From NCBI GenBank assembly GCA_040219515.1, contig JAVJSI010000018.1, forward strand, positions 186,001 to 250,000: a stretch of DNA of 64,000 bases. The letters are read 5' to 3'. A program made the position numbers and the translations under genes. Numbering within the stretch: position 1 is the first letter of the stretch; each line of letters opens with the position of its first letter. The DNA comes from Acidimicrobiales bacterium. Lineage in GTDB: Bacteria; Actinomycetota; Acidimicrobiia; Acidimicrobiales; Aldehydirespiratoraceae. The notes below the pieces were generated by a model that did no database searches, was not told where the DNA came from, and saw only the letters and a program-made list of their open reading frames with translations. Positions 26,084 through 35,879 of the stretch are shown one piece after another.

Positions 26084-27329
26084 GATCGACTCCTTCTCGT
26101 TCGAGACGTTCTTGACGAGCAGTGCGGATCGCCGCCGTCAGCAAGCCCGCCATCACCAGGCACACGGCCATGAAGCCGAGTACGAACGCCGTGGTCTGGG
26201 CGTCGCTCCAGTCGTTCTCGTTGCCGACCCTGATACCGGCGAGGAGCAGGAACCACGCGAGGGCCAGCGGGATCAGCAGCTTCCAGCCCAGGTCCATCAG
26301 CTGGTCGTAGCGGAAGCGGGGCAGCGTGGCCCGGACCCAGACGAGGGCCCAGAGGAACACCATGGTCTTGGCGAAGAACCAGACCATGCCCCAGATCCAG
26401 TCGGGACCGAACAGCACTGGGCCGGCCGGTCCGCCGAGGAAGAGGGTGACCGCGATCGCCGACATGGTGATCTGGTTCATGAACTCAGCCAGGAAGAAGA
26501 GCGCGAAGCGGATCGACGAGTACTCGGTGTGGAAGCCACCGACGAGTTCCTGCTCGGCCTCGACGAGATCGAAGGGCGGATGGTTGAGTTCAGCGGTGCC
26601 GGCGATGAGGAAGATCACGAACGGCACGAAGCCGGTGACGATCAGGTTCCAGTTGGGCACGAAACCCCAATAGCCCTCGCCGGCCTGCTGGGCCACGATC
26701 TCGTTGGTGGAGAGGGAGCCGCTCATCAGCACGACGGCGGCGATGGCGAGTCCGAGGGCGGCCTCGTAGGAGACCATCTGGGCCGACGCCCGTACCGACC
26801 CGAGCAGCGGGTACTTCGAGCCGGACGACCAGCCGGCGAGCATGACGCCGTAGATGGCGAGCGAGGACATGGCGAGGAAGAACAGGATGCCGACGGGCGG
26901 GTCGGCTACCTGGAGGAAGGTGACATTGTCGCCCCAGCCGAAGGCGCCGGTCACGACGGTGCCGTCGTCGAGCACCTTGCTCTCGTTGAAGTTGCCGCCC
27001 AATGGCACGATGGCGAAGACGAGGAACGCGGGGACGAGCGAGAGGTAGGGGGCCAGCTTGAAGACGAACCGATCGGCCTTGTCGGGGATCAGGTCTTCCT
27101 TCATGAAGAGCTTGATGCCGTCGGCCAGACTCTGGAGGATGCCCCACGGACCGGCCATGTTCGGGCCGATGCGGTTCTGGAAGTCGGCGATGACCTTGCG
27201 CAGGAACCAGATGTTGAGCATCACGGCCACGAGCAGGAACGCGAACGCGACGACGACCTTGAGCAGGACGAACCCGAAGTCGCCGAGATCGACACCGTCG
27301 GTGAAGAGCGGATCGAGACCGAGGATCAT
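26076..27329 (-). CDS. nuoH: NADH-quinone oxidoreductase subunit H (complex I copy 2)
   Basis: This 417-residue membrane subunit shapes the quinone cavity. [22 protein letters not shown] near residue 48 and [20 protein letters not shown] near residue 244, then [13 protein letters not shown], are the conserved quinone-site and E-channel segments. It is about 70 residues longer than copy 1, with extra sequence around [19 protein letters not shown] and at the C-terminus. Both ends overlap neighbouring genes by a few bases. The order nuoG-nuoH-nuoI is that of a full 14-subunit operon. Confidence 0.96.
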   Translation of the reverse strand: MILGLDPLFTDGVDLGDFGFVLLKVVVAFAFLLVAVMLNIWFLRKVIADFQNRIGPNMAGPWGILQSLADGIKLFMKEDLIPDKADRFVFKLAPYLSLVPAFLVFAIVPLGGNFNESKVLDDGTVVTGAFGWGDNVTFLQVADPPVGILFFLAMSSLAIYGVMLAGWSSGSKYPLLGSVRASAQMVSYEAALGLAIAAVVLMSGSLSTNEIVAQQAGEGYWGFVPNWNLIVTGFVPFVIFLIAGTAELNHPPFDLVEAEQELVGGFHTEYSSIRFALFFLAEFMNQITMSAIAVTLFLGGPAGPVLFGPDWIWGMVWFFAKTMVFLWALVWVRATLPRFRYDQLMDLGWKLLIPLALAWFLLLAGIRVGNENDWSDAQTTAFVLGFMAVCLVMAGLLTAAIRTARQERLEREGVDHG

Positions 27330-29809
27330 GGCCGCTCCACCCTGACGTCGGTGACCGCGGCGCCGCTGTCGATGAGCGCGTTGGCGGCCCAGCCGTCGAC
27401 GGAGAAGGGAATGGCGGCGGAACCGGCGGGCACACCGGGGTCGACGGCCACCGGCGCGAGCAGGTGACCGCGTGACGACTCGAGCTTGACGACGGTGCCC
27501 TGGTCGATACCGAGCTTGTCGAAGTCGATCGGGTTCAGGCGCACCTGGATCGAGCGGGCGAGCCCGGCGCTGGCCGGGCTGTGACGCAGGAACACACCGT
27601 CGTCGTACATCTTGCGGGTGGCGACGAGGCGCAGTGAGTAGGCGTCGTTGGCGGGACTGGCGGTGCCGGACGCGGTCGGCGCCGCGATGTCGCCGTTGCC
27701 GGTGATCAACACGCCCTCGACGCGGCCGTCGTCGAGCGCGGCCTCGGTGAGGTCGCTGTGCACCGCGGAGACGGCGGCCAACTCGGCCCGGATCGTCTCC
27801 GGCGAATCGACACCGAGGTCGGCGCCGAGGCGCAGAGCGATCTCGGCCGCGATCATCCAGTCGGCACGCGCCGTGCCGGCCGGGGTGACCTTCTGCTCAC
27901 AGACGCTCACGCGGCCCTCGAGGTTGGTGAACGTGCCGCTGGACTCGGTGGGGCCCGCGGCCGCGAGCACCGTGTTCGCGTAGCTGTCGGTCGAGTCGTT
28001 GGGCAGCATGTCGACCGCGACGACGTAGCCGGCGCCTTCGAGGCCCGCCTTGGCGAGGTCGCGATCCGGGAGGTCGTTGAGTGGGTCACAGCCCAACAGG
28101 ACGAGCACGTCGATCTTGCCGTCGCGAGCGGCTTCGAGAATGCCGATCGCGTCGAGACCCGCCGACGCGGGCACCGACGGCCAGGCATCGGCGAAACGGG
28201 CGGCGCCGGCACCGAGGGTGGTTCGTCCGGGCAGCAGGCCGGGGGCGAGACCGTTGTCGAGCGCGCCGTGCACGTTGCCACGACGCAGCGCCGAGAGGAA
28301 CGACACGCCGGGAAGCGCGGCGAGCGCATTCGCCGCGGCCACGGTGCCGGCCGACGACTCGGCCAGGCAGGCCCGGCCGAGGACGACCGTGACAGGTCCT
28401 TCGATCGAGGCGGCGGCTGCGGCGATGGCGTCGGCGTCGATGCCGCCCGCGGCAGCGGCGGAACCGGATGTGGCGGCCACGAGCGCGGCGGCGACGTCGC
28501 CGACCTCGCCGGGGCGGGGGTGCAGCGAGTGGGCGGCGATACCGCTCAGCCCACCCCGGTGGGGGATGAGCTCGATCAGCGTGGCGCCGTCTTCGACGAC
28601 GGCGTGGCGGAGACGGAGGTAGAGCGCGCCGAGCTCTTCCTTGGGGTCGGGGCCGACCAGGATGATGGTGCCGCCGGCCCGGCAGGCCTCGTCGATCGTG
28701 GCGCGGGGAAGGCCGAGCACGACCTCGGGCGGGAGACCGTCGGCGAGCTGCGCATCGACGTGGTCGGTACCGATCACGCCCTTCATCAGCTTGGCCCAGG
28801 CGTACTGGGCCTCGTTGGTCATGCGGGCGCCGCCGAGCACGGCGACGCGGGCGGGATCGGCTCCCTGGAGCGCGTCGATCACGTTGCCGAGCGCACCGGC
28901 CCACCCCGTCGGCGCGAGATCGCCGGTGACGCCATGGCGCTCCATGGGCGTCTCGAAGCGGGCCTCGGAGTTGATCGCCTCGAAGGCGAAGCGCTCCTTG
29001 TCGGACAGCCAGCCCCAGTTCACGGCATCTGCATCGACCCCGAGCAGGCGCAGGACCTGGTTGCGCGAGGACTGCACAGAGATACGCGAACCCACGGAAT
29101 CGATCCAGGCCGTGGAGATCGTCTCCTCGAGGTCCCACGGACGGGCCTTGAAGCGGTAGGGCTTGGCGGTGAGGGCGCCGACCGGGCAGATCTGCACGGT
29201 GTTGCCCGAGAAGTAGGAGGCGAACGGTTCGTCGGGGAACGTGTTGACCTGGGTGTTGTTGCCGCGATCCATGAAGTGGATCAGCGTGTCGCCGGCCACC
29301 TCGTCGGCGAAACGGGTGCAGCGATCGCACAGGATGCAGCGCTCACGGTCGAGATAGACGGTGTCGCTGATGGCGATCGGCTTCTCGAAGTGGCGCTTCT
29401 CCTCGATCATGCGCGACTCGCCGGGGCCGTAGGCCATCGTCTGGTCCTGCAAGGGGCACTCGCCGCCCTTGTCGCAGACCGGGCAGTCGAGCGGATGGTT
29501 GATGAGCAGGAACTCGAGAACGCCGTCCTGGGCCTTCTTGACCGTGTCGGTCTCGGTGTGGACCGTCATGCCGTCGGCCACCGGGGCCATGCAACTCGGC
29601 TGGAGGGCCGGACCGCGGCCGGTGTCGACCTCGACGAGACACATCCGGCACATGCCCACCGGGTTCATGCGCGAGTGGTGACAGAACCGAGGGATGTACG
29701 TGCCGTGGCGCTCGGCTGCGTCGATGAGCAGCTCGCCGGGGTTGGCCTGGATCTCGACCCCGTCGATGGTGACCGAGACCGTGCTGACTTCCGGATCCGT
29801 CGCCGTCAT
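27326..29809 (-). CDS. nuoG: NADH-quinone oxidoreductase subunit G (complex I copy 2)
   Basis: This 827-residue peripheral-arm protein starts with a [2Fe-2S] ferredoxin domain (FCHHSRMNPVGMCRMC, then PSCM). It continues with the His/Cys cluster region HPLDCPVCDKGGECPLQD and the [4Fe-4S] motif CILCDRCTRF near residue 157, all in the first 230 residues. A degenerate molybdopterin-oxidoreductase-like domain follows, with the Ala-rich character usual in actinobacteria, and a C-terminal molydop-binding-like part (LNPIDFDKLGIDQGTVVKL). NuoG relays electrons from NuoF to NuoI. It overlaps nuoF and nuoH by four bases each. No counterpart exists in the first nuo operon. Confidence 0.95.
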   Translation of the reverse strand: MTATDPEVSTVSVTIDGVEIQANPGELLIDAAERHGTYIPRFCHHSRMNPVGMCRMCLVEVDTGRGPALQPSCMAPVADGMTVHTETDTVKKAQDGVLEFLLINHPLDCPVCDKGGECPLQDQTMAYGPGESRMIEEKRHFEKPIAISDTVYLDRERCILCDRCTRFADEVAGDTLIHFMDRGNNTQVNTFPDEPFASYFSGNTVQICPVGALTAKPYRFKARPWDLEETISTAWIDSVGSRISVQSSRNQVLRLLGVDADAVNWGWLSDKERFAFEAINSEARFETPMERHGVTGDLAPTGWAGALGNVIDALQGADPARVAVLGGARMTNEAQYAWAKLMKGVIGTDHVDAQLADGLPPEVVLGLPRATIDEACRAGGTIILVGPDPKEELGALYLRLRHAVVEDGATLIELIPHRGGLSGIAAHSLHPRPGEVGDVAAALVAATSGSAAAAGGIDADAIAAAAASIEGPVTVVLGRACLAESSAGTVAAANALAALPGVSFLSALRRGNVHGALDNGLAPGLLPGRTTLGAGAARFADAWPSVPASAGLDAIGILEAARDGKIDVLVLLGCDPLNDLPDRDLAKAGLEGAGYVVAVDMLPNDSTDSYANTVLAAAGPTESSGTFTNLEGRVSVCEQKVTPAGTARADWMIAAEIALRLGADLGVDSPETIRAELAAVSAVHSDLTEAALDDGRVEGVLITGNGDIAAPTASGTASPANDAYSLRLVATRKMYDDGVFLRHSPASAGLARSIQVRLNPIDFDKLGIDQGTVVKLESSRGHLLAPVAVDPGVPAGSAAIPFSVDGWAANALIDSGAAVTDVRVERP

Positions 29810-31233
29810 GACTCACCCTCCATCGCTCGGGCCATCACCGGGGCGGCGCTCACGGGAATGCTGTCGCGCTTGGTGATCTTCGCCTCGTATTCGTGTCGGA
29901 AGCGGCGGATGGTCGAGGTGATGGGCGCAACGGAGGAGGGGCCGAGCGGACAGATCGTGGTCTGCTTCGGTGGGAACGGCACGGCGTCGAGCCCCTGGGC
30001 CGGATCGGCCGCGTTGGGATACGGACCGGGTGAGATGTTGTCGGCGATGTCGAGGAGCATGTCGATGTCGCTCGGACGGCCCTCACCGTCGAGGATGCGC
30101 TGGAGCACACGCTCTTCCCAGGTCGTGCCTTCACGACACGGCGTGCACTTGCCACACGATTCGCGGGCGTAGAACCGCACCAGCCGCAGGGCGGCCTTGA
30201 CCGCATCGGTGGTCTCGTCCATCACGATGATGGCGCCGGAGCCGAGCATCGAGCCGGCTGCGCCCACGTCTTTCGCCTCGAGGGGCAGGTCGACCTGCTC
30301 GGGAAAGAACCACGGCGCCGAACCGCCACCGGGCACGAACATCTTGAGTTCGTGGCCCTCGCGGATGCCCTGGCAGAAGTTGTCGCCGTAGAAGAGGTCG
30401 CGGAAGGTGGTGACCCCCTGCTCGATCTCGTAGACGCCGGGCCGCTGCACGTGACCCGACACCGCAACGAGGCGGGTGCCGGGCGACGCCTCGGAGCCGT
30501 AGGTCTTGTATTGCGCCGCGCCGTTGAGCATGAGCCACGGCAGGTTGGCCAGTGTCTCGACGTTGTTGACGATCGTGGGCTGGCCGTAGAGGCCGATCGC
30601 CGCCGGGAAGTAGGGCGGCTTCAGCCGGGGCATGCCCCGGTTGCCCTCGAGCGACTCGATGAGGGCGGTCTCCTCACCGACGATGTAGGCGCCCGCGCCC
30701 CAGGTGAGGGTGATGTCGACGCTGAACTCGGTGCCCATGATGTTCTTGCCGACGTAGCCCTTGGCGTAGGCGTCGTTGAGGGCCTGGGCGATGCGCTCCT
30801 GGGCCAGGGCCATCTCGCCGCGGACGTAGAGGAAGCACTGGGCCAGACCGAGCGCGTAGCACGCGATGAGACAGCCCTCGATGAGCTGATGCGGGTCGCG
30901 CTCCATGAGGAGACGGTCCTTGTAGGTGCCCGGCTCGGACTCGTCGCCGTTGACCACGAGGTAGTACGGGAACTTGCCGGGGGGCATGAAGCCCCACTTC
31001 ACGCCGGCCGGGAACCCGGCACCGCCACGACCGAGCACTGTCGCTTCGCGCACCTCGCCGTGGACGTCGGCGGGCTTCTTGTCGAGCGCGGCCCGCAGTC
31101 CGTCGTAGGCCCCGGTGGCCTCGGCGCGCGCCAGCGTGAACGAGTCCTCGTGGGGGAAACGCGAGGTGACGATCTTGGGGCCGTCGTTGTCGACGTAGCC
31201 GGGAGCGTGGGGAACGTAGGCGTGGGTCGGCAT
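29806..31233 (-). CDS. nuoF: NADH-quinone oxidoreductase subunit F, NADH/FMN site (complex I copy 2)
   Basis: This 475-residue catalytic subunit oxidises NADH. The FMN/NADH region GRGGAGFPAGVKWGFMPP near residue 70, the second loop GAGAYIVGEETALIESLEG near 177, and the N3 cluster motif ESCGKCTPCREGT near 353 are all intact. The start ATG at 31233 shares a base with the nuoE stop; the frame is open beyond this, but that part lies over nuoE. It gives Nuo-2 an NADH-dependent input that Nuo-1 in this window lacks. Confidence 0.97.
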   Translation of the reverse strand: MPTHAYVPHAPGYVDNDGPKIVTSRFPHEDSFTLARAEATGAYDGLRAALDKKPADVHGEVREATVLGRGGAGFPAGVKWGFMPPGKFPYYLVVNGDESEPGTYKDRLLMERDPHQLIEGCLIACYALGLAQCFLYVRGEMALAQERIAQALNDAYAKGYVGKNIMGTEFSVDITLTWGAGAYIVGEETALIESLEGNRGMPRLKPPYFPAAIGLYGQPTIVNNVETLANLPWLMLNGAAQYKTYGSEASPGTRLVAVSGHVQRPGVYEIEQGVTTFRDLFYGDNFCQGIREGHELKMFVPGGGSAPWFFPEQVDLPLEAKDVGAAGSMLGSGAIIVMDETTDAVKAALRLVRFYARESCGKCTPCREGTTWEERVLQRILDGEGRPSDIDMLLDIADNISPGPYPNAADPAQGLDAVPFPPKQTTICPLGPSSVAPITSTIRRFRHEYEAKITKRDSIPVSAAPVMARAMEGES

Positions 31234-31871
31234 CAGGCATCTGCCTTGCTGTCGCCGCCGTCGGCGACGTCGTTGCGGGCGAGCCACACCGGCGCGTCGC
31301 GAGCCAGCTCGGGCGCCACGATGCCGGCGCCTCGATCGGCGGGAATCGCCTGGCGGGTCTGGGCGAGGGTGCCGTGCTCGGGAATGTCGGTGGACTTGCC
31401 GCTGCGCAGATCGGCGATCATCGCGTCGAACTCGCCATGGGAGATGCGCAGCTTGTAGCGATAGTTGACCTGCAGGCAGGGCGCCTCGGTGCAGGCGGCG
31501 ATGCACTCGACGTCCTCGAGGGTGAACATGCCGTCGGCGGTCGTACCGCCGGCCTTCACGCCGAGGGTCTGTTCGGCGTGGTCGAGGAGTTCCTCGCCAC
31601 CGAGCAGTTGACACGACAGGTTCGTACACACGTTGACCATGTACTTGCCCACGGGATGGAACTTGAACATCTCGTAGAACGAGCCGGTGCCCTTGACCTC
31701 GGCCGGCGTGGTGCCGGTGAGCTCGGCGATGTGGCGCATGGCGTCGTCGGTGACCCAACCGTCCTGCTCCTGGGCCAGGTGCAACAACGGGATCAGGGCC
31801 GACTTCGGGCGCGGGTAGCGCGAGATGATGTCGTGGGCGATCGACAGGTTGGTGTCGGAGAAACGGGCCAT
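31233..31871 (-). CDS. nuoE: NADH-quinone oxidoreductase subunit E, [2Fe-2S] (complex I copy 2)
   Basis: This 212-residue thioredoxin-like subunit carries cluster N1a. The ligands are visible as VCTNLSCQLLGG near residue 81 and VECIAACTEAPCLQVN near residue 122. The start ATG at 31871 shares one base with the nuoD stop. The 45 residues after about 165 are an acidic and Ala-rich extension beyond the usual NuoE fold. NuoE and NuoF together form the NADH-dehydrogenase tip of complex I. Confidence 0.96.
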   Translation of the reverse strand: MARFSDTNLSIAHDIISRYPRPKSALIPLLHLAQEQDGWVTDDAMRHIAELTGTTPAEVKGTGSFYEMFKFHPVGKYMVNVCTNLSCQLLGGEELLDHAEQTLGVKAGGTTADGMFTLEDVECIAACTEAPCLQVNYRYKLRISHGEFDAMIADLRSGKSTDIPEHGTLAQTRQAIPADRGAGIVAPELARDAPVWLARNDVADGGDSKADA

Positions 31872-33139
31872 CAGCGATCCACCTCGCCCATGATCGGGTC
31901 GACGGAGGAGATGATCGCGACACCGTCGGCGATCAGTCCGTCCTTCATCAGGTGCGGCATGGTCTGGAGGTTGATGAAGCTCGGTCCCCGCACGTGCATG
32001 CGGTAGGGCGTGGCGCTGCCATCGCTCACGATGTAGACGCCCAGCTCGCCGCGGGGCGATTCGACGGCGCAATAGGCCTCGCCCACCGGCACCTTGAAGC
32101 CCTCGGTGAAGATCTTGAAGTGATGGATGAGCGCTTCCATCGACTGGTCGATCCGCACGCGGGGCGGCGGCGTGACCTTCTTGTCCTGGATGCGATAGTC
32201 ACCACTCGGCATCTTCTCGAGGATCTGGCGGACGATCCGCATCGACTCGCGGATCTCGTTGAGACGAATCGCGAATCGGTCGTAGCAGTCGCCGTAGCTG
32301 CCCACGAGCACGTCGAAGTCGACCTGGTCGTAGGCCAGGTAGGGCTCGCTGCGGCGCAGGTCCCACGCGAAGCCGGTGGACCGCAGCAGCGGGCCGGTGG
32401 CGGAGAGGGCGAGGGCCTCGTCGGTGTTGAGCACGCCCACGCCCTGGAGGCGCTCACGCCAGATCGGCTGGCCGGTCATGAGGATGTCGTACTCGTCGAG
32501 GCGGGGAGCGGTGATGTCGAGGATGCGCTCGACCTGTTCCTCCCAGCCGTCGGGCAGGTCGGCGGCCACACCGCCGGGGCGGATGTAGTTGTGGTTCATG
32601 CGCAGCCCGGTGACCATCTCGAAGAAGCGCAGGACTTCCTCGCGTTCACGCCAGCCGTAGATCATCATGCCGACCGCGCCGAGGTCCATCCCGTTGGTGG
32701 CCATGAAGAGCAGGTGTGAGGACATGCGGTTGAGCTCGCACATGAGCATGCGGATCCACACGGCCCGCTCGGGCACCTCGATGCCCAACAGCTTCTCGGT
32801 GGTGAGCGAGAACGCGAGCTCGCTGAACAGCGGCGCTGCGTAGTCCATGCGGGTGACGTTCGTCGCGCCCTGGAGATAGGTGAGCTGCTCGGCCTGCTTC
32901 TCCATGCCGGTGTGGAGGTAGCCCACGACCGGCTTGGACCGCAGGACGGTCTCGCCCTCCATCTCGAGCATCAGCCGCAGCACGCCGTGGGTCGACGGAT
33001 GCGACGGGCCCATGTTGAGCAGCACCCGTTGGTCGTCGGCCGCGGTGGTCGGATCGTTGCCGATCTCCGCGGCCGCCGCCTCGGAGAGACGGAGCACGGC
33101 GGAATCATCCCCGCGACGGAGCACGCGTTCCGCGGTCAT
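31871..33139 (-). CDS. nuoD: NADH-quinone oxidoreductase subunit D (complex I copy 2)
   Basis: This 422-residue quinone-site subunit starts at the ATG at 33139, which overlaps the nuoC stop as ATGA. The motif LLNMGPSHPSTHGVLRLMLEMEG near residue 40 holds the quinone-loop His, where copy 1 reads GPQHPATHGT. The end, SVDPIMGEVDR, is typical of NuoD. It is about 30 residues longer than copy 1, partly from an N-terminal acidic leader. The GPSHP form is the more common in NADH-linked actinobacterial complex I. Confidence 0.96.
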   Translation of the reverse strand: MTAERVLRRGDDSAVLRLSEAAAAEIGNDPTTAADDQRVLLNMGPSHPSTHGVLRLMLEMEGETVLRSKPVVGYLHTGMEKQAEQLTYLQGATNVTRMDYAAPLFSELAFSLTTEKLLGIEVPERAVWIRMLMCELNRMSSHLLFMATNGMDLGAVGMMIYGWREREEVLRFFEMVTGLRMNHNYIRPGGVAADLPDGWEEQVERILDITAPRLDEYDILMTGQPIWRERLQGVGVLNTDEALALSATGPLLRSTGFAWDLRRSEPYLAYDQVDFDVLVGSYGDCYDRFAIRLNEIRESMRIVRQILEKMPSGDYRIQDKKVTPPPRVRIDQSMEALIHHFKIFTEGFKVPVGEAYCAVESPRGELGVYIVSDGSATPYRMHVRGPSFINLQTMPHLMKDGLIADGVAIISSVDPIMGEVDR

Positions 33140-33678
33140 CGGATATTGCTCGCGGCCTTGAACTGCACAGGGATCGCGCCGACGGCGTAGTCCTTGCGGA
33201 GCGGATGACCGACCCACTCCTCGGGCATGAGGATGCGGCTCATGTCGGGATGATCGGCGAACTCGATGCCGAACATGTCGAAGGCCTCGCGTTCGAGTGC
33301 CTCGCTGCCGGGCCAGAGATCGAAGAGCGAGGACACGACGGCCTCGTCACCCGGCACCTGCACCCGCACACGCAGGCGCTCGCCACTCCCGTGGTTGATG
33401 AGCTGGGCGACGACCTCGAATCGTTCGGGGTCGATGCCGGTGGGCAGGCCGCGCGGCGCCGAGAACGCGAGATAATCCACGGCGGTGAGGTCGATCAGCT
33501 GATCGAAACCGTCGTCACGGGCCGCGGTCATGGTCTCGAGGTAGCCCGCGGCGGTGGGGTGCAGCACCACATCGCCGAGCGAGTCGGTCACGACGGCGTG
33601 GTAACGAAGTTCGGCTTCCGGCCGGGCCACATCGGCGTTGTCGGCGTCGTCCGCCGGTGTCTGCTCGTCGTCGCTCAC
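33136..33678 (-). CDS. nuoC: NADH-quinone oxidoreductase subunit C (complex I copy 2)
   Basis: The GTG at 33678 is the preferred start, two bases after the nuoB stop, with GGGGGC five bases upstream; it gives 180 residues beginning VSDDEQTPADDADNADV. The conserved part GSEALEREAFDMFGIEFADHP and LMPEEWVGHPLRKDYAVG is clear. The WHEREA of canonical NuoC is replaced here by ALEREAFDMFG, a normal variant. NuoC couples NuoD to NuoB and NuoI in the peripheral arm. Its stop overlaps nuoD. Confidence 0.94.
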   Translation of the reverse strand: MSDDEQTPADDADNADVARPEAELRYHAVVTDSLGDVVLHPTAAGYLETMTAARDDGFDQLIDLTAVDYLAFSAPRGLPTGIDPERFEVVAQLINHGSGERLRVRVQVPGDEAVVSSLFDLWPGSEALEREAFDMFGIEFADHPDMSRILMPEEWVGHPLRKDYAVGAIPVQFKAASNIR

Positions 33679-33680
33679 CG

Positions 33681-34274
33681 TCAGCCCCCGATGGTGAGGC
33701 CGGCGCTCTGGCCGTCGCGCTGCTCGATCACGATGCCGGCGCCGCCGCCGTTCTCGTCGCGACGCTTGAGGATCTCCTGGTTCTCGATCTGCTCGTGCAG
33801 CGTGAAGATCGCGTGCATCAGCGTCTCGGGACCGGGCGGGCAGCCGGGGGCATAGACATCCACGGGGACGACCTGATCGACACCCTGCACGATGGCGTAG
33901 TTGTTGAACATGCCGCCACTCGATGCGCACACACCCATGGAGATGACCCACTTGGGTTCCATCATCTGGTCGTAGACCTGGCGCAGGACGGGAGCCATCT
34001 TCTGGCTCACCCGACCGGCGACGATCATCAGGTCGGCCTGACGGGGCGAAGCCCGGAAGGTCTCCATGCCGTAGCGGGCGAGGTCGTAGTGCGCGGCGCC
34101 GGTGGCCATCATCTCGAGGGCGCAGCAGGCGAGACCGAACGTGGCGGGCCAGGTGGATCGCTTGCGGGCCCAGTTGATCAGGTTCTCGACATTGCCGGTG
34201 ATGAAGTTGTGCTCGAGCCCGCCGAGCCCGTCGTTGGCGATGTCGGTGGTGTCGCCGATCTTGGGGAGGTACAT
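33681..34274 (-). CDS. nuoB: NADH-quinone oxidoreductase subunit B, [4Fe-4S] N2 (complex I copy 2)
   Basis: This 197-residue protein starts at the ATG at 34274, which shares a base with the nuoA stop. The ligands of cluster N2 are present: [10 protein letters not shown], the cysteine in [12 protein letters not shown], and [13 protein letters not shown]. The C-terminal 25 residues ([20 protein letters not shown]) extend past the usual end. Like copy 1, it retains all ligands and is expected to be active. Confidence 0.96.
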   Translation of the reverse strand: MYLPKIGDTTDIANDGLGGLEHNFITGNVENLINWARKRSTWPATFGLACCALEMMATGAAHYDLARYGMETFRASPRQADLMIVAGRVSQKMAPVLRQVYDQMMEPKWVISMGVCASSGGMFNNYAIVQGVDQVVPVDVYAPGCPPGPETLMHAIFTLHEQIENQEILKRRDENGGGAGIVIEQRDGQSAGLTIGG

Positions 34275-34753
34275 CAGGCCGCCTCGTTCGCATCGGCGAC
34301 CGGAGGATCGCGGTCTTCGAGACCCACCCGACGAATCGTCGACTCGAGGGTGCGCTCGGGCGAGGTCATCTCCGACGTGGCGGCCGAGTGCTTGAGGGGG
34401 CCCCATTCGAGGGCGCCGTTGCCGATGAGATAGACGAAGGACTCGAACACGGCGAGCGAGAACACCATGATGAGTACGAGGCCGAAGATGCCGAGTCCGC
34501 CCTGGGCAACGGCCCACGGGTAGAAGAAGATGATCTCGATGTCGAAGACGATGAAGATCATCGCCACGAGGAAGAAGCGCACCGGGAACCGCTCCGGCGT
34601 CTCTCGCGTGGGCACGATGCCGCACTCGTAGGGCGCCCTCTTCGCGGCCGACGGGTCTCGCGGCGCGAACAGACCGGACGCCAGAAAGCTTCCCGCGGCG
34701 AACGCAGCAGCGACGACGAAGAGCGCCAGCAGAGGCAGGTACTGGCCGAGCAT
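34274..34753 (-). CDS. nuoA: NADH-quinone oxidoreductase subunit A (complex I copy 2)
   Basis: This 159-residue membrane protein has three helices and the conserved loop [20 protein letters not shown], the NuoA signature with its Cys, followed by [13 protein letters not shown]. The C-terminus has 35 hydrophilic residues beyond the last helix ([20 protein letters not shown]). It begins only four bases after the stop of the unknown membrane-protein gene at 34758, so complex I copy 2 has no separate promoter space of its own and is probably read from the cytochrome-complex genes upstream. Confidence 0.95.
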   Translation of the reverse strand: MLGQYLPLLALFVVAAAFAAGSFLASGLFAPRDPSAAKRAPYECGIVPTRETPERFPVRFFLVAMIFIVFDIEIIFFYPWAVAQGGLGIFGLVLIMVFSLAVFESFVYLIGNGALEWGPLKHSAATSEMTSPERTLESTIRRVGLEDRDPPVADANEAA

Positions 34754-34757
34754 CGGA

Positions 34758-35879
34758 CTACGAAGCCCCGCCGACGGCCGCCTGGCGTGCCATCGAGACC
34801 TTGTCGCGTTCGTGGAGCATGTAGCAGAAGGCGAGGAACAGCAGCAGCGAGCCGATGGTGACCATGGCCGGCAGCTGGCGGAGGTTGCCGAGGTTGCGGA
34901 TCATGATGACCGAGACCACGGGTTCGTCGGTGTCGACGATCGGTCGCTGCGGGGCGGTGCCGGGCAGGTTGTCGAGGGACTCGGCCGTGACCGCCTGGAC
35001 CTGGATCAGGGCGTAGCCGGTGGGGTGGCCGAGCGTGAGCGCCGACTTGAACTGGGTGTAGATGCGATCCCAGCGGCTCGGGTCGTCGGGCAGGCCCTCC
35101 TTGCCGCCGGAGGCGTAGCCGTTGAGGATCTTGAACTCGGCCTGGGAGTCGAAGCTGTACTCGCCGCTCTCGAGCAGGAAGGCGATGGCCGACGCCTGCG
35201 CCTCGCCCATCTCGGCGGTGGAGAGGAGTCGCCAGTCGCCCAGCTCGGGCAGTGGATCGGGCACCAGATCAGGTGCCACCGCGGCCAGCTCGGACAGCGT
35301 CGTGTCCTGGTTCCTCGCGTCTTCCTCGATGGCCAGCGCCTCGATCTCGGCGTCGGTCAGGCCCTCGACCTGGTCGGCCGTGAGCTCGTCGGGAGTGACG
35401 CGCCCGTAGTCGAACCAGGCGGTGCGGACCTCGGCGATCCGGGCACGATCGCTCGCTGGCACGAGCGACTCCCAGTTGTCGCCGAAGACGTCCTCACCGT
35501 ACTGGTCGACGGCGGCATCGTGGGCCGCGATCACCAGCTCATAGGCGTCGGGCAGGTTCTCGGACCGCAGGGTCTCGGCCGTGTCGTTGGCCGCGAGATC
35601 GAGATGCCCGGCCTCGTCGGCGTCGACGATCTCGAGCTGCTCGAAGACCGGGCTGTCACCCGCATAGCCGATGCCGTAGATCCACCAGACGGATCCCATG
35701 ATGGCCATCCAGCCGAAGAATCCGGCGCCGGCCAGCAGCGAGCCGAGACGGGTGCCGCTGTTGGTCGACAGGATCAGCCACACCGAGCCCATGAGGACGA
35801 CGACGCCGACGAGCACGGCCATGAAGCCACGGATCTCGGGGTCCCAGGCGAGACCGGCGATGAGATGGATCATCTGCAT
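34758..35879 (-). CDS. Unknown membrane protein between the cytochrome complex and nuoA
   Basis: This 373-residue protein has two N-terminal membrane helices (about residues 17-38 and 46-72), a large acidic extramembrane domain of roughly 240 residues without Cys or heme motifs, and one C-terminal helix (MVTIGSLLLFLAFCYMLHE). The ATG at 35879 shares a base with the stop of the diheme cytochrome gene, and the stop is four bases before nuoA, so it is translated as part of the same operon. I recognise no family. Its place between a cytochrome c and complex I suggests a structural or assembly subunit of the quinol:cytochrome c complex. Confidence 0.65.
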   Translation of the reverse strand: MQMIHLIAGLAWDPEIRGFMAVLVGVVVLMGSVWLILSTNSGTRLGSLLAGAGFFGWMAIMGSVWWIYGIGYAGDSPVFEQLEIVDADEAGHLDLAANDTAETLRSENLPDAYELVIAAHDAAVDQYGEDVFGDNWESLVPASDRARIAEVRTAWFDYGRVTPDELTADQVEGLTDAEIEALAIEEDARNQDTTLSELAAVAPDLVPDPLPELGDWRLLSTAEMGEAQASAIAFLLESGEYSFDSQAEFKILNGYASGGKEGLPDDPSRWDRIYTQFKSALTLGHPTGYALIQVQAVTAESLDNLPGTAPQRPIVDTDEPVVSVIMIRNLGNLRQLPAMVTIGSLLLFLAFCYMLHERDKVSMARQAAVGGAS

